DNA of 6,154 nt from CAYUWG01 sp964448285 (GCA_964448285.1 CAYUWG010000141.1:1-6154); one strand, 5' to 3'; positions 1 to 6,154 are shown, counted from the first letter of the stretch. Notes: generated by a model from the sequence alone, not told the origin. Program-made: numbers and translations.

Positions 1-278
1 AATGCCTCTCGCTCCGTTCGCACGAGCGCAGCAGTGCGTTCATTCTCCGCAGCGATGAACGTGAAGATGATCGCAGGAAACGTCGCGAGACAGATGAGAA
101 AAAGGAACCGTCCGCGCAGTGAGTAGAGGAACGACGACAAGAGCCGCTTCCGAAGATTCCGGATTACCCTCTTCGGTGCATCTGAAGTTTGTCGATTCTC
201 ATCCGACAGCCGTGCATCCTGCTGATCCATTGCGGGAGCTTCATGCTTCGTGGAAATGTCTTGGTTCGCTTTGTTCAT
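1..278 (-). CDS. N-terminal fragment of a membrane sensor protein (probable histidine kinase or GGDEF-type), runs off left edge
   Basis: The minus strand stays open from a stop at 408-410 to the left edge, so only the N-terminus is present. From the ATG at 278 there are 92 codons; another in-frame ATG at 230 gives 76. Numbered from 230, residues 24-41 are strongly basic (ending LRGR), residues 42-61 form one hydrophobic helix (FLFLICLATFPAIIFTFIAA), and a polar stretch rich in E, R and A follows (ENERTAALVRTEREA). This basic patch, helix with a central Pro, then charged helix is typical of the first transmembrane segment of sensors with an extracytoplasmic CACHE-like domain, such as histidine kinases and diguanylate cyclases. 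No catalytic domain is in view, so the enzyme class is inference. No clear ribosome-binding site marks either ATG (a third lies at 347), so the start is uncertain. It is transcribed divergently from the gene at 547. Confidence 0.68.
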   Translation of the reverse strand, partial: MNKANQDISTKHEAPAMDQQDARLSDENRQTSDAPKRVIRNLRKRLLSSFLYSLRGRFLFLICLATFPAIIFTFIAAENERTAALVRTEREA

Positions 279-482
279 CAATCGGATTATTCGGTGATCC
301 TGCGCGAGCGCACGATACCAGTAACATCGTCTTTCATGTCTGTTCATGCAAGCATCACGGACATTCCGGTATGAAACAACCGTCGATCCGAAGTGGATGC
401 TTATATCCTACACCCAATCTGAACAGATGGCTCTCCAGCCCACATGACTGCACCCTGCCGTCATTCTCGGCTATACCGGTTT

Positions 483-502
483 AGGATAGTTTTTCCTATC
501 TT
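483..502. promoter_or_regulatory. Short inverted repeat with possible -7-like element upstream of the 547 gene
   Basis: GATAG (485-489) and CTATC (496-500) are perfect inverted arms around a 6-base T-rich centre. A G-T and an A-T pair extend the stem to seven. Within it, TAGTTTTT (487-494) resembles the Bacteroidetes -7 pattern TAnnTTTG, but no good -33 TTG is found at the right distance. It lies about 45 bases before the start codon, so it could be a promoter/operator or a 5' leader hairpin. It could also be chance. Confidence 0.2.
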
Positions 503-533
503 CCTTCAGCGAACGATTCGTCCACTTTCTCCG

Positions 534-538
534 AAAGG
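534..538 (+). promoter_or_regulatory. Ribosome binding site (AAAGG) of the 547 gene
   Basis: AAAGG lies 8 bases before the ATG at 547, at ideal Shine-Dalgarno spacing. It fixes the start of the secreted propeller protein, which the signal peptide beginning directly at that Met also supports. Confidence 0.6.
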
Positions 539-546
539 TCATTCTT

Positions 547-1896
547 ATGAAGTTGTGCATCTTGCTTTTGAGCTGGACACTTCTGCACGCGCTTTGCTCA
601 CAAGCGCAATCACCGTTGGATGCGTATCTCCAGGGTACGGTCAGGACGACGGTGATCGGGACATCTGCCGATGGCGTCAATCAACCGCGCGATCTGGCGT
701 TCAATAAACTATTGGGTCGAACTGATGAACTCTGGGTGGTCAATCACGGTGGCAGCGCAGGCGGAAGCACGGTGACGTTCTTCCATGCCGGCAAACCGAA
801 TCAGGTTGCGCAATACCGCAAGGACTCATACTCGGGTCACTTCATGCGGAACGTCAGCGCAATCGCGTTCGGTGACACCGGAAGTTTCGTCACGGTTCAG
901 GAAATCCAGAACACATCGACACCGGGCAGCACGTTCATGGGACCGACGCTCTGGTCCTCCGATACATCCATCTACGCGCGGCATCACCAGAACGACAATA
1001 TGCTCGGAAGCCATCTCGACATGTTGCATCAAAGCCCGTTCGGTATGGGCGTAGAGCATGAGCTTGACAACATCTACTGGGTGTTCGACGGCTACAGCGG
1101 CAACATCTGTCGCTATGATTTTCGCGAGCCGCATGAGATAGGAGGCGACGATCACTCCGACGGTCTCATCTGGCGGTATTCCGAAGTCAGCGTCAGGCGC
1201 CAGGCGAACATCCCGAGTCATATGGTTCTCGATCACGCGACCAACTGGCTTTATATCGTCGATACGGGAAACAAGCGCGTGCTGCGGTTAGACATTGGTA
1301 CGGGCACGAAGGCACAGAACCTATTTGCTCCGAACGAGCCACTTGCGGAGTACGTCCGCATGTCCGGCGCTCGTTATGAAACGGTGATCTCGACGGGACT
1401 GCAAAGTCCGTGCGGTATCGAATACAGAGATGGACGATTGCTCGTCGGAGATCACGCGACGGGTGACATCATCCTGTATAACACGACGACGACTCCCTTC
1501 ACCGAGATGGGGCGAATTGCAACCGGCGCTGCGCATTTGATGGGCATCGCTCTCGATACCGATAATCGCATCTGGTACGTGGACTTTTCACGCAATACTG
1601 TGAGTCGATTAGATCCCTCCGGGACGGCAAGCGTCTCACGAGAGAATGAATTGTCGTTTTCCGTTTATCCGAATCCTTCCTCCGGGATGATCACGATTAC
1701 GCCTGATAACGTTTTCACAGCGACCGTCCGAGTCACCGACGTGCTGGGACGCACCGTCAGGAATGAGTACGTCGAAGGTTCGTCGCATTATCAAATCGAC
1801 TTGAGTGATTCACCGGCTGGCTGGTACCTTGTGACGATGCAATCCGGGAAGAGCACAAGTTCCGCGAGAGTGTTTGTACAACCTGCTGCGAGATAG
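547..1896 (+). CDS. Secreted NHL-like beta-propeller protein with T9SS type A sorting domain
   Basis: The 449-residue product has a Sec signal peptide (residues 1-20: MK, hydrophobic core, cleavage after SQA). Cys17 follows a Leu, so it is not a lipobox. Residues about 43-360 hold repeated propeller blades of NHL style. Examples are blades with LYIVDTGNKRVLRLD (235-249), LLVGDHATGDIILYN (298-312) and IWYVDFSRNTVSRLD (342-356), plus earlier ones near 43-69 and 157-192. Residues 370-449 are a type IX secretion C-terminal domain: the YPNPSSG motif (374-380), DVLGRTV (398-404), then the SPAGWYLVTMQSGK strand (422-435) and an FVQ end. By family knowledge, such proteins cross the outer membrane through T9SS, and the domain is removed as the protein is attached or released. 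The propeller's substrate or ligand is unknown; no catalytic set is recognised. It lies 146 bases before the next gene, so it may or may not share a transcript with it. Confidence 0.9.
   Translation: MKLCILLLSWTLLHALCSQAQSPLDAYLQGTVRTTVIGTSADGVNQPRDLAFNKLLGRTDELWVVNHGGSAGGSTVTFFHAGKPNQVAQYRKDSYSGHFMRNVSAIAFGDTGSFVTVQEIQNTSTPGSTFMGPTLWSSDTSIYARHHQNDNMLGSHLDMLHQSPFGMGVEHELDNIYWVFDGYSGNICRYDFREPHEIGGDDHSDGLIWRYSEVSVRRQANIPSHMVLDHATNWLYIVDTGNKRVLRLDIGTGTKAQNLFAPNEPLAEYVRMSGARYETVISTGLQSPCGIEYRDGRLLVGDHATGDIILYNTTTTPFTEMGRIATGAAHLMGIALDTDNRIWYVDFSRNTVSRLDPSGTASVSRENELSFSVYPNPSSGMITITPDNVFTATVRVTDVLGRTVRNEYVEGSSHYQIDLSDSPAGWYLVTMQSGKSTSSARVFVQPAAR
1662..1893 (+). other. T9SS C-terminal sorting domain (within the 547 gene)
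   Basis: About 77 residues from NELSFSVYPNPSSG to the C-terminus show the conserved layout of the type A Por secretion tail. It has a PNP(S/T)xG opening, a central DxxGR turn and a closing GWYLV strand followed by a short polar loop and VFV. It marks the protein as T9SS cargo and is the best taxonomic hint in the window, because T9SS is confined to Bacteroidota and relatives. Confidence 0.88.
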
Positions 1897-2042
1897 TTGA
1901 TCGCCTTTTTCATAAAACGCAAGATCCCTCGTTTACAGGCGCATTGCGCGCAACTCTCCTGCCTGAAGAGTTCAGAAAATGATTCTTCATCTGGCATCTC
2001 TTGAAAAAAAGCCGTAAGATGGGCCGAGGTTTTACCGACTGC
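1897..2042. other. Intergenic gap with palindrome and hairpin before the envelope operon
   Basis: The gap contains a perfect 10-base palindrome, TTGCGCGCAA (1944-1953). It also has a stem-loop in which TGAAGA (1964-1969) pairs with TCTTCA (1984-1989), extended by GCC/GGC across a three-base bulge. No T-run follows the stem, so it is not an intrinsic terminator. A promoter for the downstream genes could lie here, but I see no convincing boxes. The reading frame of the next gene extends back to a TTG at 2001. Confidence 0.4.
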
Positions 2043-2912
2043 ATGATGATGCGGGCTTTCTTCACCTTCGTACTGCTTTTATTTCTTACTGAACATGCAT
2101 GGTCAGGGACATTCGAATCCCTTAACCGTGAGGAAGATGTTCCCGTCGTCACAACGGTACCAGACGATTCTCTGTATTACAATCAGGTGGTACGGTTGAA
2201 GAACGGCACGACGATCGTTGGCCGCGTCGAGTACGATGAAGCGACGGACCGTTTTACTATCAAGACGAAATCGGGTGAAATCAAAACGATACTCCGCCGC
2301 GACGTCGAAGTCGTCGAAGAATACTCGCGCACGTACCTTCCGCCGGTATATCGACCGATGTCTTTCGTCCTGCCGTGTGACATTCGACAGCGTGACAAGC
2401 AGTGGTTCTTCCTTGAATTGCGAGGCTGGGGGTACTATGCGGGTGAAGATGAATCCGACCCGCCAATCGGTTTGAATGCATTCACTCTCGGTGGTGAAGT
2501 CGCGGGCGGTATTCGTTTCGCAAAACGCTGGGGCTTGGGCCTCGGCGTTTCGTATTTCCGTTCGCGTGAGATCGATCGCATCCCTGTCTTTCTCCACGGA
2601 CGATATGAACTCGCGCTGACGTGCATCGCACCGTTTCTCTACGCACAACTTGGAACGGTCTTCGACAGCCAGAGCGGCGAGAGCATCGGCACGTCGAATC
2701 TCCTGTCTCCGGCGCCGAAGATTCTCGGATTCGGAATCGGTCTCGATTATGCGCTCACGCCTGCAATCGACCTCTCAGCCGACTTGGGTTACCGGCATCT
2801 CGTGCTTCCGACAAAAGTCCCGTGCGATTGCTCCGATGTACCGCCGATCGAACAGGCAGTGATCTACAATGAAATTCACGGCATCCTTCTGCGCTTAGGA
2901 GTGACCTTCTGA
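2043..2912 (+). CDS. Outer-membrane beta-barrel protein with N-terminal Sm-like beta domain
   Basis: From ATG 2043 the product is 289 residues. Residues 1-21 are a signal peptide (MMMRAFF, hydrophobic core, cleavage near AWS/G). Residues 47-92 form a small five-strand-like domain (VVRLKNGTTIVGRVEYDE, then FTIKTKSGEIKTI and VEVVE). This matches the short Sm/LSm-like beta modules often fused to envelope proteins in this group. From about residue 121 to the end, alternating amphipathic strands with many Gly and aromatics (FFLELRGWGYY, GLGLGVSYF, IAPFLYAQLG, LGFGIGLDYAL) close with LLRLGVTF. The terminal Phe is typical of outer-membrane barrels. Start choice: the frame extends to TTG 2001 and ATG 2019; I prefer 2043 (or 2046/2049) because it leaves a compact signal peptide and a GAGG lies at 2026-2029, though 13 bases away. 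It overlaps the next gene by 1 base. It is not recognisable as PorP/SprF; its function is unknown. Confidence 0.8.
   Translation: MMMRAFFTFVLLLFLTEHAWSGTFESLNREEDVPVVTTVPDDSLYYNQVVRLKNGTTIVGRVEYDEATDRFTIKTKSGEIKTILRRDVEVVEEYSRTYLPPVYRPMSFVLPCDIRQRDKQWFFLELRGWGYYAGEDESDPPIGLNAFTLGGEVAGGIRFAKRWGLGLGVSYFRSREIDRIPVFLHGRYELALTCIAPFLYAQLGTVFDSQSGESIGTSNLLSPAPKILGFGIGLDYALTPAIDLSADLGYRHLVLPTKVPCDCSDVPPIEQAVIYNEIHGILLRLGVTF
2897..2901 (+). promoter_or_regulatory. Ribosome binding site (AGGAG) of the 2912 gene, inside the preceding gene
   Basis: AGGAG lies within the last codons of the barrel gene, 10 bases before ATG 2912 and 13 before ATG 2915, which favours the first ATG. With the TGATG stop/start overlap, this indicates re-initiation or coupled translation from the barrel gene into the lipoprotein gene. 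Confidence 0.6.
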
Positions 2913-4819
2913 TGATGCTGCGATTCATTCCAGTCCTTCTTCTTCTTGCATTCGTGTCGTGTCAGAATCCTGTGACACAACCGCCTGTCATCGATCGCAC
3001 CGTCCGCGTCATCGTGCAGGACGATAACCTTCGCCCCATGCCGCAGATCCCCGTCGAAGTGCACAATGGAACGACGCCGACCGCACAGCCGATCACAACC
3101 GGCGTAACGGATGCATCGGGTCAGGCGTTGTTCGTTCTTCCGATTCCTTCGAAGGGCGGCCGCTTCACATTCGTCGTCGGTTCCCAGCAAACCGGCAGAG
3201 TCATCCGCGTCGCGGATTTGCTTTGCCGGGATACGACGTTCGTCGTCGTCTTGCAGGGACAACCGATTCCTTGTACGCAAAATCTCTTAGACACTCTGAC
3301 GTTCTCGAACGCGTGCGCCCGTTCAACGGCAACCGGACTTGAATACCCCGATTCAAGCGAGCGGCGTTACGTCTCGACGTGCGATGAACCTGTCACGGTC
3401 GCTTTCAGCGGCGGGAACGATCCAGGCGTTCGTGTATCGACGAGAGTGTTCAATCATGAAGGAAAAGAAGTCTCATCGCCGTTCCAGCTTCCGGCGCGTG
3501 GAAGTTTTACCGTACGCATCGTGTATGTACCGCAGGCAGTCGGGACGTTTCGTGAAACCTTCACCGCAACTCTGCAAGGCGCGCTGACGACGTCCACGGT
3601 TTCGCTCGATATATCCGGGAACGCTGTCACCTGCGATAACTGCGCGTGCACGGACGAGAGCATCACGCTCGACCTCGGCGCGGTGACTGTCGATTCGATG
3701 TCCTCGGTACAAACGCTTGTGAACGCGAATCGCACGCCGTGCAACCGCAATGATGTTCTGCTGCGAGACTTCGCACAGGGAAGTGCGTTCACCCGCCGTA
3801 GTACGGTGGTTCCATCGATCGCACCGGGCCGTTCTCAGCCGGTGCACGTGGAGTTTCGACCAACAAGCGAAGGGACGTTCGTCGATTCGTTAGTCTATGA
3901 AGTTTCCTTCGAGGGAACGGCAACGAAGTGCCGCTTTACCGTCATCGTCCGTGCGCAAGGAGTGCGTCCGGCATGTTGTATCGATCCAATAGCAAGCAGA
4001 AATCTCGTCGTGGACAATACGACGATTCCACCGACCTACACGATCCGCTTGCAAACGGATTTGTACAGTGAAGTTCGCGGGAGCATCTGTTACTACAACT
4101 GTGGATCAGGCGGCTGGTTGAATGTCTCGCGCCCTGCGGTGACGACAGCGAACGGATTTACAATCCCAGAACAGAGATACCAGTTGCAGGCTCGAAGTCA
4201 GGGCGGTGGAACGGGATGCTTCGACGTCTTTTTCACAGCGACCGAACAAATGGTTTGGCCGACCGGTCGCGGTCGCGGGCCGGCTGTCACGGAGTTTCGC
4301 GCGCAGTTCAACGTCATCGGATGCGAGCCGTCTCGAGTGAACGTCGTTGCGACGGTCGATACGCTCCCGGCTTCATTCTCGACGTGCATTTTCCGCTGGG
4401 ATCAGAACCGGTTCAACGGCTACGATTTCACGCCGGTGGAAACGAAAGGCTCGTTCATCATCGACGTGAACGCGAGCGATCCACTTCAGGCAATGATCAC
4501 TGACCTCGCGTACCTCAGCGGTCCGGGAACGGCATTGAGCGGCGAGGTGCGCATCAGAAGTGGATGGAAGTTCGTTCGCGCAGGCATCACCGACCAGGCG
4601 GATTTCACTTACGACAACATTCGGCAATGGTCGGAATTCCCCACGATGAAAACCGGAGCATTCCAAACGAACCAGCAAACGAACTTGACGTTGTTCTCCG
4701 TTTATGTGATTCGTGTAGAGCGCGGGGGCCAGATGTACTATGCGCTCGTTCGCGTTCGCGAAATCAGTGACGACGGGCAAAAGCAGAAAATGTGTATCGA
4801 CGTGCTGTTCCCGCTATGA
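2912..4819 (+). CDS. Cysteine-rich lipoprotein with tandem ASH/choice-of-anchor-D-like Ig domains
   Basis: The 635-residue product starts with a lipoprotein signal peptide ending in AFVSC (Cys17 is the lipidated residue). Residues 29-115 look like an Ig/carboxypeptidase-regulatory-type beta sandwich (GVTDASGQALFVLP). Two related segments follow. FTVRIVYVPQAVGTFRETF in 189-239 and VHVEFRPTSEGTFVDSLVY in 300-351 align well and carry the ASH/choice-of-anchor-D signature (x-F/Y-x-P ... G-T-F), each ending near a Gly-Asn/Gly-Val turn. Residues 352-470 may be a third beta domain; 471-635 are unrecognised. There are 18 Cys, 17 beyond the lipid Cys, including CDNCAC (241-246) and CC (355-356), so the mature protein is probably disulfide-rich and extracytoplasmic. 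It starts 1 base inside the barrel gene and overlaps the next lipoprotein by 4 bases. An anchoring or scaffold role at the outer membrane is inference; there is no enzymatic motif. Confidence 0.83.
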   Translation: MMLRFIPVLLLLAFVSCQNPVTQPPVIDRTVRVIVQDDNLRPMPQIPVEVHNGTTPTAQPITTGVTDASGQALFVLPIPSKGGRFTFVVGSQQTGRVIRVADLLCRDTTFVVVLQGQPIPCTQNLLDTLTFSNACARSTATGLEYPDSSERRYVSTCDEPVTVAFSGGNDPGVRVSTRVFNHEGKEVSSPFQLPARGSFTVRIVYVPQAVGTFRETFTATLQGALTTSTVSLDISGNAVTCDNCACTDESITLDLGAVTVDSMSSVQTLVNANRTPCNRNDVLLRDFAQGSAFTRRSTVVPSIAPGRSQPVHVEFRPTSEGTFVDSLVYEVSFEGTATKCRFTVIVRAQGVRPACCIDPIASRNLVVDNTTIPPTYTIRLQTDLYSEVRGSICYYNCGSGGWLNVSRPAVTTANGFTIPEQRYQLQARSQGGGTGCFDVFFTATEQMVWPTGRGRGPAVTEFRAQFNVIGCEPSRVNVVATVDTLPASFSTCIFRWDQNRFNGYDFTPVETKGSFIIDVNASDPLQAMITDLAYLSGPGTALSGEVRIRSGWKFVRAGITDQADFTYDNIRQWSEFPTMKTGAFQTNQQTNLTLFSVYVIRVERGGQMYYALVRVREISDDGQKQKMCIDVLFPL

Positions 4820-6154
4820 GAAACGTGAAAGAAACATCATCGAAGCTTGTCAAGAGACTTCTCGACCCGACGCACCTGACTCTGGTGCTTAGCGTGAGTT
4901 TTCTCTTCATGCTTGCGGGATGCTCATCAACGGATGAAAGTACCACGACGCACGAAAAGACAACTTCGACGTGGCAGAAAGAGAGCACGCGCCTGGACGC
5001 AGTCAACTCGAACGAAGATGACTTTGCGCCTGTTGTCGTTTCCGACGGCTCGTTGATTTTCACTTCTAATAGAGCAGGCGATGGACGCGGCGTCCGCATC
5101 GATGCGAAGTCCAAGTTCGGCGAAGCGATGTACGCTGCGCGAAAGGATAACGGTGCCTGGATGCATCCACAACCGATGAACATCGGCGGGAGTGCGAATA
5201 AGGGGACCATGGTTGAAATGTCACAGGGCGATCAAATCATTTTCGGCGCGTCATACCTTCAGCCAACACTCGGCGGCACGGACATCTATGTGATTCGCAA
5301 ATCCGTCGGCCAGTGGTCGTCACCGGAATTGATGCGCGAGTTGAGCAGCAAGTGGTGGGATGCGCATCCGGCCATTTCATCCGACGGGCGTATGATCGTT
5401 TTCTCCTCCGATCGCGAAGAGAAGAATCCCGACGCAGATACGCAAGGTCAGAATCTTCCGGTGCTTTGGATATCCACACGCGATGATCAGGGGCAATGGT
5501 CATCGCCGGTAAAACTTCCCTCACCGATCAACAGCGGCAAAGGCGAGATATCACCGTTCATTTCACACGATGGTTTTCTGTACTTCGCCACGCGACGTTT
5601 CGACCAGGGATTCGATATCGTCCGGAGCAGATTGGTCAACGATATTTGGAGTGAGCCTGAGCGGCTCGGCGAACCGATCAATTCCGCACACGACGACGTT
5701 TTTCCGTTCGTTCAAAATGACCGCACGACGATGCTGTTCGCATCGGATCGACCGGGCGGAAAAGGCGGGCTTGACCTTTATGCTGCGAGTTTGCCTTATC
5801 GCATAACACTTGAGGGAACGATCACACTCCGCGATGATGGAGGGGATCGCCCAGCGCCTTCTTCGAAGATGACTCTCACCGATCTTTCGACGAACGAAAC
5901 ACGCGTAGTCGAAGCTGATGCCAGCGGGCAGTACCGAACAGAGCTACGACCCGAAAGAACGTACCGATTGTCTCCGGGCGGAGCGGAATGCTATCGCGGA
6001 GAACAGGCGATTGAGCTGAAAGTCTCCGTTCCAATATCTTTCGATACGACACACGTGCGGAACTTCCTCTTGGAGCGAGCGGCATTCCCAACCTTTCAAC
6101 TCGGTCGTTACAACATTCCGTTTTTCGTCACGGGGTATTATCACCCAAACACAC
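4816..6154 (+). CDS. PD40 beta-propeller lipoprotein with CRD-like domain, PorE-like layout, truncated at right edge
   Basis: The frame is open for 446 codons to the right edge. Residues 1-36 are a long lipoprotein signal peptide: a basic n-region, then a hydrophobic core ending LAGC, with Cys36 lipidated. A Ser/Thr/Glu-rich linker runs to about 65. Residues 66-325 hold five PD40 (TolB-like) blades: FAPVVVSDGSLIFTSNR (70-86), QIIFGASY (140-147) before GGTDIYV, HPAISSDGRMIVFSSDR (184-200), SPFISHDGFLYFATRR (246-261) and MLFASDRPGGKGGLDLYAA (306-324). GxW..P-type turns precede four of them (113, 165, 227, 276). Residues 330-418 resemble a carboxypeptidase regulatory-like domain (DASGQYRTELRPERTYRL). 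By family habit an OmpA-like peptidoglycan-binding domain would follow, but it is outside the window. The start ATG overlaps the previous stop (ATGA) and has no clear ribosome site, so coupling is likely. It resembles T9SS PorE but lacks its N-terminal TPR region; an ordinary PD40-OmpA lipoprotein is the alternative. Confidence 0.85.
   Translation, partial: MRNVKETSSKLVKRLLDPTHLTLVLSVSFLFMLAGCSSTDESTTTHEKTTSTWQKESTRLDAVNSNEDDFAPVVVSDGSLIFTSNRAGDGRGVRIDAKSKFGEAMYAARKDNGAWMHPQPMNIGGSANKGTMVEMSQGDQIIFGASYLQPTLGGTDIYVIRKSVGQWSSPELMRELSSKWWDAHPAISSDGRMIVFSSDREEKNPDADTQGQNLPVLWISTRDDQGQWSSPVKLPSPINSGKGEISPFISHDGFLYFATRRFDQGFDIVRSRLVNDIWSEPERLGEPINSAHDDVFPFVQNDRTTMLFASDRPGGKGGLDLYAASLPYRITLEGTITLRDDGGDRPAPSSKMTLTDLSTNETRVVEADASGQYRTELRPERTYRLSPGGAECYRGEQAIELKVSVPISFDTTHVRNFLLERAAFPTFQLGRYNIPFFVTGYYHPNT

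Larger units (their letters stand above)
279..546. other. Divergent intergenic region, no gene seen
   Basis: About 270 bases separate the minus-strand sensor gene from the plus-strand secreted-propeller gene. The plus-strand reading frames here give low-complexity, family-less peptides and lie partly antisense to the sensor gene, so I do not call them. Promoters for both flanking genes should lie here, but neither shows a convincing match to sigma-70 or Bacteroidetes consensus. The only structure seen is a short inverted repeat at 483-502. Confidence 0.6.

Noticed and set aside
119..484. Plus-strand open frame of 121 codons
   Set aside because: Its first half is antisense to the convincing membrane-sensor N-terminus on the minus strand. 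The peptide has no family-like pattern and shows no ribosome site.
444..707. Plus-strand open frame of 87 codons overlapping the propeller gene start
   Set aside because: It overlaps the signal peptide and first blade of a well-supported gene in another frame and has no recognisable protein features.
547..1896. Propeller protein as a peptidylglycine amidating lyase (PAL)
   Set aside because: PAL has an NHL-type propeller with zinc His residues directly after Pro in three blades (PH motifs). Here the His residues do not occupy equivalent blade positions, so the enzyme call is not supported.
1888..1910. Intrinsic terminator after the propeller gene (GCGA...TCGC then CTTTTT)
   Set aside because: The stem is only 4 base pairs with a 9-base loop that contains the stop codon, and the T-run is five. 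This is too weak to call.
2103..2648. Minus-strand open frame of 181 codons
   Set aside because: It lies wholly antisense to the barrel gene. Its composition (Arg-rich, no domain) is that of a shadow frame.
2043..2912. Barrel protein as PorP/SprF of T9SS
   Set aside because: Its size and location fit, but the PorP/SprF N-terminal pattern (NPAYAG-like) is absent and an Sm-like module occupies that place.
4764..5210. Minus-strand open frame of 148 codons
   Set aside because: It is antisense to the end of the Cys-rich lipoprotein and the start of the PD40 lipoprotein, both with clear lipoboxes and domains. No independent evidence supports it.

Overview
The window looks like chromosomal DNA of moderate GC content from a member of the Bacteroidota/Chlorobiota side of the FCB group. 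The main evidence is a C-terminal type IX secretion (T9SS) sorting domain on the first plus-strand gene. It is followed by two lipoproteins and an outer-membrane barrel of the kinds common in Ignavibacteria, Kapabacteria and Bacteroidetes. The phylum-level call rests on protein family style only; no rRNA, tRNA or other marker gene is present. Recognisable Shine-Dalgarno sequences precede two of the genes.

Layout. Positions 1 to about 278, minus strand, hold the 5' end of a gene running off the left edge. It has a basic cytoplasmic N-terminus and one transmembrane helix, and reads like the start of a membrane sensor (histidine kinase or GGDEF type). A gene-free divergent region of about 270 bases follows. 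On the plus strand, 547-1896 encodes a secreted NHL-like beta-propeller protein with a T9SS type A sorting domain. After a 146-base gap come three tightly packed genes. These are 2043-2912 (a small Sm-like beta domain followed by an outer-membrane barrel), 2912-4819 (a cysteine-rich lipoprotein with tandem ASH/choice-of-anchor-D-like Ig domains) and 4816 to the right edge (a lipoprotein with a PD40 beta-propeller and a carboxypeptidase-regulatory-like domain, cut before its C-terminus).

How they may work together. The last three genes overlap by 1 and 4 bases and are almost surely co-translated. An outer-membrane barrel, a disulfide-prone lipoprotein and a propeller-plus-CRD lipoprotein of PorE-like layout, next to a T9SS cargo, suggest an envelope assembly. 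It may be an accessory secretion or surface-anchoring module. That joint function is inference: the individual domain calls are moderately to well supported, but no gene here can be given a confident symbol. No mobile elements, CRISPR arrays, RNA genes or phage genes were seen.
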